Below, one piece after another: positions 43,105 to 53,194 of a DNA stretch of 64,000 bases; within the stretch, counting starts at the first letter, position 1, and each line of letters opens with the position of its first letter. The notes beneath the pieces were generated by a model. That model had not been told where the DNA came from, did not search any database, and saw only the letters and a program-made list of their open reading frames with translations. The stretch comes from Solibacillus cecembensis. Lineage in GTDB: Bacteria > Bacillota > Bacilli > Bacillales_A > Planococcaceae. The stretch covers positions 97,341 to 161,340 of the forward strand of contig NZ_LMBZ01000011.1 of the NCBI RefSeq assembly GCF_001439635.1, written 5' to 3'. Both the position numbers and the translations under genes were made by a program.

Positions 43105-43950
43105 TTATTGCTCTTCTAACTTTAAAATTTCTAGGATTCGATGTAAGTCATCATCTGAATAAAATTCAATTTCAATCTTACCTTTATCTTTCACCTTTTT
43201 AATTTGTACTTGTGTTCCAAAGTAGTCCCTTAGCTGCGATTCAGTAGCTTGGACATGAACATCCTTTTTTACTTTCTCTGTTTCACGTGGAACGTCCTCA
43301 TTTAATAATTGGATTAACTTTTCAAGTTGGCGAACATTTAATTGATCTTTTATAACCTTCTGTGCAATTTCAGGTATACGGCGCTTATTTTTTAATCCTA
43401 GTAACGCGCGGCCATGTCCCATTGAAAGTTCACCGTTGTTTACAAGTTCACGTATTTCGTCAGGTAGTTGTAATAAGCGAATCAAGTTAGCAATATGAGG
43501 TCGACTTTTTCCTAATCGTTTTGCCAAATCCTCCTGTGTAAAATTCAGCTGATTAATTAAACTATTATAAGCATCTGCCTCTTCAATTGGTGTTAAATCT
43601 TCTCGTTGTAAGTTTTCTAAAATTGCCACTTCCATCATTTGCTGCTCATCAAAATCCTTCACAATAGCTGGGATTTCCATCAAGCCAGCTTGCTTAGAAG
43701 CTCTGAAACGGCGTTCGCCAACAACGATTTCGTATTTTTTGCCCTTTTTCCGAACAATAATTGGTTGAATAATTCCATGTTCAATAATCGATGCAGATAG
43801 CTCGGTAATAGCTGTTTCATCAAATATTTTTCTTGGTTGGAAAGGGTTTTCTAAAATTTTTGTCAAAGAAATCTGTTGTACTTGATCTTCCATATGTACA
43901 GCCTCTTCATGGAATAGTGCTTCAATTCCTTTTCCCAAACCTTTAACCAT
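43105..43950 (-). CDS. parB: Chromosome partitioning protein ParB (Spo0J)
   Basis: 281 residues: ParB/CTPase domain with NPFQPRKIFDE and GERRFRASKQAGL near residue 75, HTH domain about 120-200 (TQEDLAKRLGKSRPHIANLI), C-terminal dimer domain. It loads on parS sites, slides as a CTP clamp and organises the origin with SMC and ParA. A parS lies inside the gene (43279). It overlaps parA by 8 bp. Confidence 0.96.
   Translation of the reverse strand: MVKGLGKGIEALFHEEAVHMEDQVQQISLTKILENPFQPRKIFDETAITELSASIIEHGIIQPIIVRKKGKKYEIVVGERRFRASKQAGLMEIPAIVKDFDEQQMMEVAILENLQREDLTPIEEADAYNSLINQLNFTQEDLAKRLGKSRPHIANLIRLLQLPDEIRELVNNGELSMGHGRALLGLKNKRRIPEIAQKVIKDQLNVRQLEKLIQLLNEDVPRETEKVKKDVHVQATESQLRDYFGTQVQIKKVKDKGKIEIEFYSDDDLHRILEILKLEEQ
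43279..43294. promoter_or_regulatory. parS site inside parB
   Basis: The minus strand reads CGTTCCACGTGAAACA, 15 of 16 positions of the common parS form TGTTCCACGTGAAACA. parS within spo0J/parB is the classic Bacillus arrangement. Confidence 0.9.
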
Positions 43951-44704
43951 TTTTAATCACTTCCCTTGCAAACTCTAAATATAATTCTGCTCCGCGCGAT
44001 TTTGCATCGTAAATAATAATTGGTTTTCCATGACTCGGTGCCTCACTTAATCGAACATTACGCGGAATAATCGAATGATATACCTTGTCTTGAAAATAAC
44101 GTTTTACTTCATCAATTACTTGGATGCCTAAATTTGTACGGGCATCTAGCATTGTTAAAAGCACACCATCAATCATTAAACTTTTATTTAAATGCTTTTG
44201 TACAAGGCGGACTGTTGATAATAACTGACTTAATCCTTCAAGCGCATAATATTCACATTGCACAGGGATAATTAGCGCATCCGCAGCTGTCAAAGCATTA
44301 ATCGTCAATAACCCTAATGATGGAGGACAATCAATTATGATAAAATCAAAGCGCTCCTTCACTTCTTGTAACGCCTTCTTTAAGCGAACTTCACGTGAAA
44401 TGGTCGACACCAACTCAATTTCAGCACCAGCTAACGAAATTGTTGCAGGTACAACATATAAATTATCAATCTTTGTTTGTTGAATTACTTCCTTGATGTC
44501 CTCATCATTAATCAAAACATCGTAAATACAACTTTCTAAGTCACCTTTTCTAACGCCAAGTCCACTAGAGGCATTGCCTTGGGGGTCGATATCAATTAAT
44601 AATACTTTCTTTCCTAAAAAAGCTAAACATGCACTTAAATTTACAGATGTCGTCGTTTTACCAACGCCACCCTTTTGATTGGCAATTGCAATTATACGTC
44701 CCAA
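43943..44704 (-). CDS. parA: Chromosome partitioning ATPase ParA (Soj)
   Basis: A 253-residue deviant Walker A ATPase: MGRIIAIANQKGGVGKTTTS at the start, DIDPQGNASSGLG near residue 40, DCPPSLGLLT near 118. It cycles on nucleoid DNA with ParB and, as in B. subtilis Soj, may also control DnaA. The frame extends to 44725, but the TTG at 44704 has AGGTG upstream and gives the normal Soj N-terminus. It overlaps parB. Confidence 0.96.
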   Translation of the reverse strand: MGRIIAIANQKGGVGKTTTSVNLSACLAFLGKKVLLIDIDPQGNASSGLGVRKGDLESCIYDVLINDEDIKEVIQQTKIDNLYVVPATISLAGAEIELVSTISREVRLKKALQEVKERFDFIIIDCPPSLGLLTINALTAADALIIPVQCEYYALEGLSQLLSTVRLVQKHLNKSLMIDGVLLTMLDARTNLGIQVIDEVKRYFQDKVYHSIIPRNVRLSEAPSHGKPIIIYDAKSRGAELYLEFAREVIKNG

Positions 44705-44900
44705 ATGCGCACCTGCTTTCATCACTTCGTTTTAGGTTGAATCATTAATCAAGATCTTAAAATTCTTTGTTATTTTTTTGTATTTTCTGAAATTAATTCT
44801 AATCTACTTCAATTCTAACAAAAAATCATCTAAAACGTTGCATGAAATTTATTTATTTTGTAATTTAATCCAATTTGCATAAATAATTCGTTTAAATCCT

Positions 44901-44936
44901 AAAAAATCCCCTATATTTTACAATAGGAGATTTTTG
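44901..44936 (-). terminator. Terminator after noc
   Basis: Minus strand: AAATCTCCTAT pairs with ATAGGGGATTT, followed by more T. It separates noc from parA-parB. Confidence 0.85.
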
Positions 44937-44937
44937 T

Positions 44938-45831
44938 TTATTTCTTTTTTGGTATTTTAACAGTGATTTGATAGTAATCCTCTGTATCTTCTTCTTCTGT
45001 TTTTACATTAATACCACTTTTACTTACCATAGACAAAGATTGTTTAATCGTATTTAAAGCAATTCGAACATCTTTACTAATTGCTTTTCGCTTTGGCTTC
45101 TGTTTTTTTACTTCTGGCTCTTCTGGGTGCAATAGCTTTTGGATTTGGTCCTCTAACTGCCTTACATTCCAGTCAAATTCCTTCGTTGCAGCTATTAGTT
45201 GTAATTGTAGTTGTTCATCTTTAATAGCAATTAGTGCTCGCGCATGTCGCTCTGAAATTTGGCGGTTTAAAATCGCCTCTTGGACAAATTGCGGAAGCTT
45301 TAACAAGCGCAGTTTATTTGCTACCGTAGATTGTCCTTTGCCTAAACGCTGTGCAAGTGCCTCTTGTGTAAGTGAATGCAGCTCTAACAATTGCTGATAG
45401 GCCAGCGCTTCTTCAATTGCAGTTAATTCCTCACGTTGGAGATTTTCAATAAGTGCAATAGAAGCGGTCTCTCTATCATTTAAATCACGTACAATGGCAG
45501 GTACATCTGTCCATTGCAAAGATTTCATCGCGCGGAAACGGCGTTCACCTGCGATAATCTCATAGTTTCCTGGTTGATCACTTATTGGACGAATTACAAT
45601 TGGTTGAATTACGCCATGTGTGTGTATGGTTCTTGCTAACTCTTCAATCCGCTCATCATCAAAAACGGTACGAGGTTGATAACGGTTTGGAATGATATTT
45701 TCTATTGGAATTTTAACTACTTCTTCTGAAGCCATAGATACATTTTCTATTTCTTCTACTTCACTTTTTACTTCTGGCTCTAGTTCCTGCTTCACTCCGC
45801 CTCCGAAAAAACGTGAAAAAGTACTCTTCAT
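44938..45831 (-). CDS. noc: Nucleoid occlusion protein Noc
   Basis: A 297-residue ParB paralogue with an N-terminal amphipathic membrane-targeting start ([11 protein letters not shown]), ParB-type domain ([33 protein letters not shown]), HTH ([20 protein letters not shown]) and a basic region. It spreads on Noc-binding sites and blocks Z-ring assembly over the nucleoid. Its order upstream of parA and downstream of rsmG is the Bacillus one. One good candidate site (29682) lies in the window. Confidence 0.95.
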   Translation of the reverse strand: MKSTFSRFFGGGVKQELEPEVKSEVEEIENVSMASEEVVKIPIENIIPNRYQPRTVFDDERIEELARTIHTHGVIQPIVIRPISDQPGNYEIIAGERRFRAMKSLQWTDVPAIVRDLNDRETASIALIENLQREELTAIEEALAYQQLLELHSLTQEALAQRLGKGQSTVANKLRLLKLPQFVQEAILNRQISERHARALIAIKDEQLQLQLIAATKEFDWNVRQLEDQIQKLLHPEEPEVKKQKPKRKAISKDVRIALNTIKQSLSMVSKSGINVKTEEEDTEDYYQITVKIPKKK

Positions 45832-46044
45832 CCGTGTGGCACCACCTTTAAGTAACTATCTAGCTCATATTCAATATTATTTATGATTCGCTCGCAAAAG
45901 TACAGTGTACAATGAACGGTAATTTTACAATATCCACATAATTATCAATATGTATGCATCAAAAGACGAAAACATTTCATAATTTATGTGATGGGTGTTA
46001 ACCGTCAACAGATTAGAAATCTCCTAATTTACTAAGATTCCTCT

Positions 46045-46761
46045 TTATTTGATAGGACTTTTATTTGGTACACCTGGTTTACGTGGATATTTTTTAGGTG
46101 TTGTCTTTACTTTATCAAAAATATAAAGAGAACGCTCACTTTCTTCAACTGGTAAAAGGAAAGCAAACTCTTCTTTTGCTTTCGCACCTAAAGTAGTAAT
46201 TGCCTTTGCCGCATCTTTCATTTCCTCTGCGCCCGCTGCTGCTTTTAATGCAACAAAATAGCCGCCCTCTTTTGCTAGTGGAATACATAGCTCAGATAAA
46301 ACAGATAGACGTGCCACCGCGCGTGCTGTCACAACATCAAATTGCTCACGATATTGACTATTTTGACCGAATTCCTCTGCACGAGCATGCACAAACGTCA
46401 TGTTTTGTAATTGTAATTGATCTGTTAGATGGTTTAAAAATGTAATGCGCTTATTTAATGAATCAACAATGGTAATTTCTAAATGAGGGAAGCAAATTTT
46501 AATCGGAATACTTGGGAAGCCTGCACCTGCTCCAACGTCACATACCGTTGTTACTTTTGTAAAGTCAAAATAGAAAGATGCACTAATTGAATCGTAAAAA
46601 TGCTTTAAGTAAACACCTTCTAAGTCTGTAATCGCTGTTAAATTCATTTTTTCATTCCACTCAACAAGTAGTTCGAAATATGTTTTAAATTGTGCGATTT
46701 GCTGTTCCGTTAATTCAATGCCTTTACTTCTTAATGCCTCAATGAATTGTTGCTCGTTCAT
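46045..46761 (-). CDS. rsmG: 16S rRNA (guanine527-N7)-methyltransferase
   Basis: A 238-residue class I methyltransferase with SAM loop [17 protein letters not shown] near residue 68, [14 protein letters not shown] near 98 and [14 protein letters not shown] near 146. Loss of this enzyme gives low-level streptomycin resistance in many bacteria. The ATG follows AAGGAG. It follows mnmG with a structured 104-bp gap. Confidence 0.96.
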   Translation of the reverse strand: MNEQQFIEALRSKGIELTEQQIAQFKTYFELLVEWNEKMNLTAITDLEGVYLKHFYDSISASFYFDFTKVTTVCDVGAGAGFPSIPIKICFPHLEITIVDSLNKRITFLNHLTDQLQLQNMTFVHARAEEFGQNSQYREQFDVVTARAVARLSVLSELCIPLAKEGGYFVALKAAAGAEEMKDAAKAITTLGAKAKEEFAFLLPVEESERSLYIFDKVKTTPKKYPRKPGVPNKSPIK

Positions 46762-46784
46762 GGCCTATTCTCCTTTATGAAAAG

Positions 46785-46862
46785 GCGCCTTTAGAAGACG
46801 TAGCAAGCTTTCCACTACGTCTCTTTTTAGCAAATGAATATTGCTCTTAAAGGGCGCTCTTA
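46785..46862 (-). other. Structured mnmG-rsmG intergenic region
   Basis: Minus strand: GCGCCCTTTA pairs imperfectly with TAAAGGCGCC around an inner hairpin AGACGTAG/CTACGTCT, then TTTT. It may be an attenuator or weak terminator between mnmG and rsmG. Confidence 0.5.
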
Positions 46863-46865
46863 TAA

Positions 46866-48761
46866 TTAGTTCATATTGATACGGGCAATTTTCCCTTGCT
46901 CAATATACACAAGTAAAATCGAAATATCTGCCGGATTTACACCTGCAATACGAGAAGCCTGCGCAATGGATAATGGACGTACATCTTTTAACTTCATCCG
47001 CGCCTCTGTTGCAATTCCTGAAATGGCATCATAATCAATATTTTCAGGGATTTTTTTATTCTCTAATTTTTTCATTTTCTCTACTTGTTGCATCGCTTTT
47101 TGAATATAGCCTTCATACTTTAACTGAATCTCGATTTGCTCTTGTTCATCTTCAGATAGCACTACATCTGACGGTATTAAAGACGCAATATGCTCATAAT
47201 GCATTTCCGTACGTTTTAATAAATCGGCTCCACGTATACCATCTTTTAATTCGGCTCCACCAACAGAACGAATAACGGCTTGTGTCGTTTCATTTGGCTT
47301 AATGATTACTTCACGAAGGCGTGCCAGTTCCTCTTCGATTCGTTGCTTTTTCAGTTGGAATTTTGCGTGACGTTCTTCTGAAATTAAACCTGCCTTATAG
47401 CCTGTTTCTGTTAAACGTAAATCAGCATTATCATGACGTAAAAGTAAACGATATTCTGCACGTGATGTTAATAAACGATACGGTTCATTTGTTCCCTTTG
47501 TTACTAAGTCATCAATTAGTACACCCATATAAGCATCTGAGCGGCTTAAAATGATTTCTTCGCGACCTAATATTTTTGCTGCTGCGTTCATTCCTGCCAA
47601 TAACCCTTGACCCGCTGCCTCTTCATACCCAGATGTTCCATTAATTTGACCAGCCGTATATAAACCACTAATTTTCTTCGTTTCTAGTGTCGGCCATAAT
47701 TGCGTTGGCACGACTGAATCATACTCAATTGCATAACCCGCACGCATCATTTCTGCATTTTCTAAGCCTGGAACACTGGCAATTAATTGCTTTTGCACAT
47801 GTTCTGGCAAGCTTGTTGAAAGACCTTGTACATAAACTTCACGCGTATTACGTCCTTCTGGCTCTAAGAAAATTTGGTGGCGCGGTTTATCGCTAAAGCG
47901 CGTTACTTTATCCTCAATAGATGGGCAGTAACGTGGGCCTGTCCCTTTAATCATCCCAGAAAACATCGGGGATAAATGCAAATTATCTTCAATAACTTTA
48001 TGTGTTTGTTCACTAGTATACGTTAACCAGCATGGGAGCTGATCCATAATATATTCTGTTGTTTCATAACTGAATGCTCGTGGCACATCATCACCCGGTT
48101 GAATTTCCGTTTTTGAATAATCAATTGTACGGTTATTCACACGTGGGGGCGTACCCGTTTTAAAGCGAATTAAATCCAAGCCAAGTTCTTTTAAATTATC
48201 TGCTAGCTTAATGGATGGCTGCTGGTTATTTGGACCTGACGAATATTTCAAATTACCAATAATAATTTCACCACGTAAAAACGTACCTGATGTAATAATA
48301 ACAGCCGCTGCTCGGTAAATAGCACCGATTTGTGTGATAATCCCTTTTATTTCGCCCTCTTCAATAATTAATTCATCGACCATTGCTTGATGAATTTGTA
48401 AGTTTGGCTCTTCTTCTAATACGCGCTTCATTTCATGCTGGTATTGGAATTTATCTGCTTGTGCGCGTAATGCACGTACAGCAGGTCCTTTACCTGTGTT
48501 TAACATACGCATTTGGATATGGGTTTTATCAATAACCTTCCCCATCAATCCGCCTAATGCGTCAATTTCACGTACAACGATCCCTTTTGCTGGTCCACCT
48601 ACTGATGGATTACATGGCATAAATGCAATCATATCTAAATTTATTGTTAACATGAGTGTTTTTGCACCCATTCTTGCTGCTGCATAAGCTGCTTCGACGC
48701 CGGCATGTCCTGCTCCGACAACTATCACATCAAATGTGCCTGCCTCATAATTTGTTGGCAT
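46866..48761 (-). CDS. mnmG: tRNA uridine 5-carboxymethylaminomethyl modification enzyme MnmG (GidA)
   Basis: A 631-residue FAD protein with dinucleotide-binding [20 protein letters not shown] at the N-terminus, [19 protein letters not shown] near residue 85, the GidA signatures [12 protein letters not shown] and [16 protein letters not shown], and the C-terminal helical domain. With MnmE it modifies wobble U34 of several tRNAs. The length is normal. It is 31 bp downstream of mnmE, forming one unit. Confidence 0.97.
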   Translation of the reverse strand: MPTNYEAGTFDVIVVGAGHAGVEAAYAAARMGAKTLMLTINLDMIAFMPCNPSVGGPAKGIVVREIDALGGLMGKVIDKTHIQMRMLNTGKGPAVRALRAQADKFQYQHEMKRVLEEEPNLQIHQAMVDELIIEEGEIKGIITQIGAIYRAAAVIITSGTFLRGEIIIGNLKYSSGPNNQQPSIKLADNLKELGLDLIRFKTGTPPRVNNRTIDYSKTEIQPGDDVPRAFSYETTEYIMDQLPCWLTYTSEQTHKVIEDNLHLSPMFSGMIKGTGPRYCPSIEDKVTRFSDKPRHQIFLEPEGRNTREVYVQGLSTSLPEHVQKQLIASVPGLENAEMMRAGYAIEYDSVVPTQLWPTLETKKISGLYTAGQINGTSGYEEAAGQGLLAGMNAAAKILGREEIILSRSDAYMGVLIDDLVTKGTNEPYRLLTSRAEYRLLLRHDNADLRLTETGYKAGLISEERHAKFQLKKQRIEEELARLREVIIKPNETTQAVIRSVGGAELKDGIRGADLLKRTEMHYEHIASLIPSDVVLSEDEQEQIEIQLKYEGYIQKAMQQVEKMKKLENKKIPENIDYDAISGIATEARMKLKDVRPLSIAQASRIAGVNPADISILLVYIEQGKIARINMN

Positions 48762-48792
48762 GCTGTTCTTCCTTTCTTCACTAAAGTTAAAT

Positions 48793-50178
48793 TTATTTCC
48801 CTAAACAAAATTGCGAGAATAGCTGATTAATTAAGCTTTCTTGCACTGTATCTCCAATAATCTCGCCAAGAATTTCCCAAGTACGTGTTACATCTATTTG
48901 AATCATATCTACTGGTACACCTGATTCCGCTGCCATTAACGCTTCCTCAATGGTATCTTGCGCTTGATGAAGTAATGCAATATGACGCGCATTTGAAACA
49001 TATGTTAAATCATTCGCTTCAATTTGACCTTCAAAGAATAAAGCAGCAATCGCTTCTTCAAGCTCGATTATACCTTCTTCTTTTAATAATGAAGTCGTAA
49101 CAACACGATGCTTACCTGCCAATTCATGTACACGGTTTAAATCTATTTTACGCTCTATATCCGTTTTATTCACCACGACAATGTAATCCATCGCTTGAAT
49201 TGTTTCGAATAAACGCTCATCTTCAATTGATAATTCTTCCCCATAATTAAGAACAAGTAAAATTAAATCTGCTCCCTTTAACGCTTCACGCGAACGCTCC
49301 ACGCCAATTCGTTCTACAATGTCCTCAGTTTCACGAATTCCTGCTGTATCTACTAAACGTAATGGTACACCACGCACATTAACGTATTCTTCTATAATAT
49401 CACGCGTTGTCCCTGCAATTTCTGTTACAATCGCTTTATTTTCCTGTACTAAACTATTTAAAAGTGAGGATTTCCCTACATTTGGTCGTCCCAAAATAAC
49501 GGTAGACAATCCTTCACGTAAAATTTTCCCCTGAGATGACGTTTGTAGTAATTGAATAATTTCTTCACGTACCCAGCTACATTTCTCTAACAATACGGGA
49601 ATCGTCATTTCTTCTACATCATCATACTCTGGATAATCTATATTAACCTCTACTTGTGCCAATGTCTCAAGTAATGCTTGGCGTAAAGAGGCAATCAATC
49701 TTGATAATTTTCCATCCATTTGACCGAGTGCTACATTCATTGCACGATCTGTCTTTGCACGAATTAAGTCCATTACAGCTTCTGCTTGTGACAAGTCAAT
49801 TCGCCCATTTAAAAAGGCGCGTTTTGTGAACTCTCCTGGCTCTGCTAATCGAGCACCAGAACGCAATACTAATTGTAATACACGATTAACTGAAATAATG
49901 CCTCCGTGACAATTAATTTCAACAACATCCTCACGCGTAAACGTTTTTGGACCGCGCATTAATGATAGCATGACCTCTTCTACTACTTCGCCTGTTTTTG
50001 GGTCAATCAAATGCCCATAGTGAATCGTATGTGACGGTACTTCTGTTAAATGTTTCCCGTTTGGTGATTTAAATAGTTTATCTGCAATTTCTACTGCTTC
50101 ATCGCCACTTAAACGGACAATCGCAATAGCTCCTTCTCCCATTGGTGTGGATATCGCAGCAATTGTATCGAATTCCAT
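48793..50178 (-). CDS. mnmE: tRNA modification GTPase MnmE (TrmE)
   Basis: 461 residues: N-terminal tetrahydrofolate-binding domain ([20 protein letters not shown]), helical domain, inserted G domain with [14 protein letters not shown] near residue 228, DTAGIRET near 275 and VVNKTD near 340, and the invariant C-terminal FCLGK. It is the partner of MnmG. The ATG follows AGGAGG. A perfect DnaA-box palindrome lies 21 bp upstream. Confidence 0.97.
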   Translation of the reverse strand: MEFDTIAAISTPMGEGAIAIVRLSGDEAVEIADKLFKSPNGKHLTEVPSHTIHYGHLIDPKTGEVVEEVMLSLMRGPKTFTREDVVEINCHGGIISVNRVLQLVLRSGARLAEPGEFTKRAFLNGRIDLSQAEAVMDLIRAKTDRAMNVALGQMDGKLSRLIASLRQALLETLAQVEVNIDYPEYDDVEEMTIPVLLEKCSWVREEIIQLLQTSSQGKILREGLSTVILGRPNVGKSSLLNSLVQENKAIVTEIAGTTRDIIEEYVNVRGVPLRLVDTAGIRETEDIVERIGVERSREALKGADLILLVLNYGEELSIEDERLFETIQAMDYIVVVNKTDIERKIDLNRVHELAGKHRVVTTSLLKEEGIIELEEAIAALFFEGQIEANDLTYVSNARHIALLHQAQDTIEEALMAAESGVPVDMIQIDVTRTWEILGEIIGDTVQESLINQLFSQFCLGK

Positions 50179-50198
50179 TTGTATCCTCCTAATTTAGC

Positions 50199-50218
50199 CT
50201 TATCCACATGTGGATAAG
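50199..50218. promoter_or_regulatory. Palindromic pair of DnaA boxes upstream of mnmE
   Basis: CTTATCCACATGTGGATAAG is a perfect 20-bp palindrome made of TTATCCACA (50200-50208) abutting its inverse TGTGGATAA (50209-50217). It sits between jag and the mnmE start, about 3.4 kb from dnaA. Confidence 0.85.
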
Positions 50219-50356
50219 TTGCTACCGAACTGTACTATCTAACAATTTAGACTAACATATTTTAAGTAAAATCTAAAGTAATGTCGTTTAACTCTATGTT
50301 AGCAATTATTAAAAATATAATTGCTTCTCGACTCAGAATATGATTAATAGCAATAT

Positions 50357-50391
50357 AAAAACGGCCTTTCCAATGGAATAGGCCGTTTTTA
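50357..50391 (-). terminator. Terminator after jag
   Basis: AAAACGGCC pairs with GGCCGTTTT around a 14-nt loop with A/T runs. It separates rpmH-rnpA-yidC-jag from mnmE-mnmG. Confidence 0.88.
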
Positions 50392-50424
50392 TTGTCTGTA
50401 TAAATATAATAATTCGCTATTTAG

Positions 50425-51192
50425 TTATTGAATCGGTTCAATAACTAAATAGCGATTTGGTTCAACGCCTTCTGAATATGTTTCGATATCCAGGCGATTT
50501 GCTAATGCATTATGAATAATCTTCCGTTCGTAAGATGCCATTGGTTCAAATGCTACAGGCTTACGCGTATATGTTGCTTTATCTGCCATACGCTCTGCTA
50601 ATTGTTCCAATGCTACTTGGCGACGTTCTCGATAATCCTCTACATCCATTTGCAAAATCATAAACGATTTTGCTGTTTTGTTTAACATCAGCTGTGTTAC
50701 TTGCTGCAGCGCATTTAATGTATAGCCGCGCTTACCAATTAATAAAGCTGCTTTCTCACTTGATAATTTAAACGAAACATTTTTACCATCCGACGTATGT
50801 TCGATTGATAAATCTGTAATTCCCATTGGTTCGACAATACTCGTTAAATACTTTTTTGCTTCCTCAATCGGGTCTACCTCTGCTAGCAGTTCTTGGTGAA
50901 TTGGTTGATCATCATTTATATAATTTGATTCATCCTCAAGATTTTCTGTAGCCGTTTGTTGTTGTTTTTCAACAATAACTGGCTGTTCGGCTGTTTCCTC
51001 ATTCACTTTTAGTTGAACAACTTCTTTTACAGTGACACGCACTTCAGCAGGACGTGCCCCAAAACCTAAAAATCCTTTTTTACCTTCTTGTAAAACTTCC
51101 ACATCAACTTGATCACGAGAATGGCCAAGCTTTTGTAACGCTAATGAGATCGCCTTTTCTAATGTTGCGCCTATTTGCGTAGTTTGTTTCAC
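50425..51192 (-). CDS. jag: RNA-binding protein Jag (KhpB/EloR)
   Basis: 255 residues: Jag-N domain (LQEGKKGFLGFGARPAEVRV near residue 35), an acidic linker, KH domain (SEKAALLIGKRGYTLNALQQ near 155) and R3H domain (RRQVALEQLAERMADKA). It binds RNA with KhpA and is linked to cell-elongation control and to YidC. The GTG start overlaps the yidC stop by one base (TAGTG), so the pair is translationally coupled. The length is somewhat above the 208 of B. subtilis because of the linker. Confidence 0.95.
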   Translation of the reverse strand: MKQTTQIGATLEKAISLALQKLGHSRDQVDVEVLQEGKKGFLGFGARPAEVRVTVKEVVQLKVNEETAEQPVIVEKQQQTATENLEDESNYINDDQPIHQELLAEVDPIEEAKKYLTSIVEPMGITDLSIEHTSDGKNVSFKLSSEKAALLIGKRGYTLNALQQVTQLMLNKTAKSFMILQMDVEDYRERRQVALEQLAERMADKATYTRKPVAFEPMASYERKIIHNALANRLDIETYSEGVEPNRYLVIEPIQ

Positions 51193-51959
51193 TATTTCGC
51201 TCCTCCTGTGTCGGCAGCTTCCGGTTTATTTTTATTCCAAGGTTTGTAAATTGCAAGGTTTTGTAATACAGAAATAATATTTCCGACTACCCAATATAGT
51301 GATAAGGCTGCTGGTAAAATAATACCGAAACCGATAATCATTAATGGCATGATATACATCATAATTTTCATTTGTGGATTGTCAACAGCTGGACCTGTCA
51401 TTAACACAACGTACTGGATAAGACCTGCAATAACTGCTAATAATATACTTGGTTCTGCTAATGGTAGTGTTAAAAATGTACCTAATTCAAATGCTGGTGT
51501 TGCGTTCATACGGCTAATCGCATGATAGAAACCGATTAAAATTGGCATTTGAATAAAGATTGGTAAACATCCAGCAAGTGGGTTAACCCCAGAAGTCGAC
51601 ATTAACTGCATCATTTCTTGCTGATATATTTTTTGTGTAGCCGCGTCTTTAGAGCTATATTTTGCTTGTAACTCTTTTAACTTTGGTTGAATCTCTTGCA
51701 TTTTTTTAGAGCTTTTAATTTGCTTGATTGTTAACGGTAAAATTACTAATCGAATAATAATTGTTACAACGATAATTCCCAATGCGTAGCTCGAAAACAT
51801 TTCAGCAAAAAGTTTAATAAATGATACGAGTGGCCAAACGATAAATTCATTCCAAAAGCCTTCACTTTTAGATGAAATTGGCTGATCAAATTCTGTACAA
51901 CCTGAAAGAAGTAAAACTACTGATACAAGTGACAGCATTACCCAAAGATTTTTCTTCAA
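51192..51959 (-). CDS. yidC: Membrane protein insertase YidC (SpoIIIJ type)
   Basis: 255 residues: lipoprotein signal with LLLSGC (Cys near 21), then five transmembrane segments of the YidC/Oxa1 core with the conserved hydrophilic-groove Arg in IIIRLVILPLTIKQIKSSKK and the GCLPIFIQMPILIGFYHAI stretch. It inserts membrane proteins; the spoIIIJ paralogue also serves spore formation. AGGAGG directly precedes the TTG at 51959; the frame extends further without a better start. It is coupled to jag. Confidence 0.95.
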   Translation of the reverse strand: MKKNLWVMLSLVSVVLLLSGCTEFDQPISSKSEGFWNEFIVWPLVSFIKLFAEMFSSYALGIIVVTIIIRLVILPLTIKQIKSSKKMQEIQPKLKELQAKYSSKDAATQKIYQQEMMQLMSTSGVNPLAGCLPIFIQMPILIGFYHAISRMNATPAFELGTFLTLPLAEPSILLAVIAGLIQYVVLMTGPAVDNPQMKIMMYIMPLMIIGFGIILPAALSLYWVVGNIISVLQNLAIYKPWNKNKPEAADTGGAK

Positions 51960-52051
51960 TCTTCTTCCTCCTAAAGCAAACCTATTCAATTTTATGTCGA
52001 TATTTTACCATGTGAATATGTTTTTATACTACTAATTGTTCCAATAATTTA

Positions 52052-52211
52052 TTAACTTGATTCAGCAGAATTCCCCTACTTTTACTAATCGAGCGTTCAA
52101 ACCCAGACTGAATAAAGTTAAGCCTCGGCGGATGTCATAGATTTTTTAAGGGAAACTTTTCGAGCAAGCTCGAAAAAATCTAGACGCAACCACTCCTCGG
52201 CGTAATTGATT
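52052..52211 (+). repeat. Interspersed hairpin element, copy R4
   Basis: About 160 bp, plus orientation, ending within a few bases of the rnpA stop codon. It has TTAACTTGATTCAGCAGAA, a variable middle, CTCGGCGGATGTCATAGA, the TTTTCGAGCAAGCTCGAAAA hairpin inside AGATTTTTT/AAAAAATCT, and a partly decayed terminal palindrome ending CTCGGCGTAATTGAT. Confidence 0.85.
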
Positions 52212-52212
52212 A

Positions 52213-52554
52213 TTATTTTTTTAAAACACGTGCAACCTTTAGTACATGTTCTAAACTACTTTTTGTTTCATGAAAATTTAATGTGGCCGCCTGCGTTCTG
52301 GCGATAATAACATAATCCATATCTTTTCTTACTTCATCTTTTAACTCAAGAAAAGCTTGGCGTACATAACGTTTTACTCGAACACGTGTAACCGCGTTTC
52401 CAACTTTTTTGCTTACTGATAAGCCGATGCGAAACGCCTCTTGTTGTTCACCTTTTAAGCAATAAACAATAAATTGGCGATTCGCGAATGACTTACCTTT
52501 TCTAAACACCTTTTGAAAGTCTTCATTTTTCTTAATACGTTGGCGTTTATTCAT
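52213..52554 (-). CDS. rnpA: Ribonuclease P protein component
   Basis: A 113-residue basic protein: [20 protein letters not shown] at the start and the RNR-type RNA-binding motif [17 protein letters not shown] near residue 55. It assists the RNase P RNA in tRNA 5' processing. The ATG at 52554 aligns with B. subtilis RnpA; the frame opens seven codons earlier without need. It lies between rpmH and yidC; repeat R4 abuts its stop. Confidence 0.96.
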   Translation of the reverse strand: MNKRQRIKKNEDFQKVFRKGKSFANRQFIVYCLKGEQQEAFRIGLSVSKKVGNAVTRVRVKRYVRQAFLELKDEVRKDMDYVIIARTQAATLNFHETKSSLEHVLKVARVLKK

Positions 52555-52616
52555 TGATCCATTCACCTGTCCCATCTAATCATTGGTTCTTTTTTTGCTT
52601 CAATCGAAAATAAAAG

Positions 52617-52646
52617 AAAAAAAGACCACTGATGTGGCTCAGTGGA
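52617..52646 (-). terminator. Terminator between rpmH and rnpA
   Basis: Minus strand: CCACTGA pairs with TCAGTGG around GCCACA, followed by TTTTTTT after TC, only 2 bp after the rpmH stop. It would reduce rnpA expression relative to L34. Confidence 0.85.
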
Positions 52647-52647
52647 C

Positions 52648-52782
52648 TTATGCTGATAATACTTTTCTTCCTTTACGACGACGAGCAGCTAAAATATTTC
52701 GGCCGTTTTTTGTGCTCATGCGAGCGCGGAAACCGTGAACTTTAGAGTGCTTACGTTTCTTAGGTTGGTACGTACGTTTCAT
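52648..52782 (-). CDS. rpmH: 50S ribosomal protein L34
   Basis: A 44-residue protein: [20 protein letters not shown] at the start, ending [10 protein letters not shown], a textbook L34. The ATG follows AGGAGGTG. It is the first gene of the rpmH-rnpA-yidC-jag run, transcribed away from oriC. The promoter is at 52842-52871 and a terminator directly follows. Confidence 0.98.
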   Translation of the reverse strand: MKRTYQPKKRKHSKVHGFRARMSTKNGRNILAARRRKGRKVLSA

Positions 52783-52841
52783 TTGTATACACCTCCTACA
52801 TTCGAATGTTACTATATCTATTTCTACATACAGACCATGAC

Positions 52842-52871
52842 ATTATATAAATAATTTTAACTGTTTGTCAA
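52842..52871 (-). promoter_or_regulatory. Sigma-A promoter of rpmH
   Basis: Minus strand: TTGACA (52866-52871), 18-bp spacer, TATAAT (52842-52847). Confidence 0.85.
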
Positions 52872-53160
52872 TGCCTATTCAATTTTTTCGAAATTTTATT
52901 GTATGTAGCACTTCAAACATTATAGCACGCATGTTGCAAATTAGTTAGTCATTATCACTCGGATAGGATCTAATTCAGACAAAACCCTACTTACACCTTC
53001 CTCTTCACTCCGGGCTACTTATCTATATGATACTTGCATAAATAGTCGTTAATGAATGCCTAAACCAAACATTTCTATCGTTTACTTACTTCCAAATCAC
53101 TTTAAATCTCGTTTGAACATTATTTTTACTTGATGTTGGGTTAAACATGGCTGCTCACTC
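52872..53160. other. Spacer between the rpmH promoter and oriC
   Basis: AT-rich, no gene, no perfect DnaA box, no repeat recognised. Confidence 0.5.
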
Positions 53161-53194
53161 AAAGATAAATAAGCTAGTTTTCCTTCTTTTCAAG

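Noticed and set aside
44386..44402. CACGTG-containing palindrome in parA as an additional parS
   Set aside because: Only about 11 of 16 positions fit the consensus; one flank is wrong.
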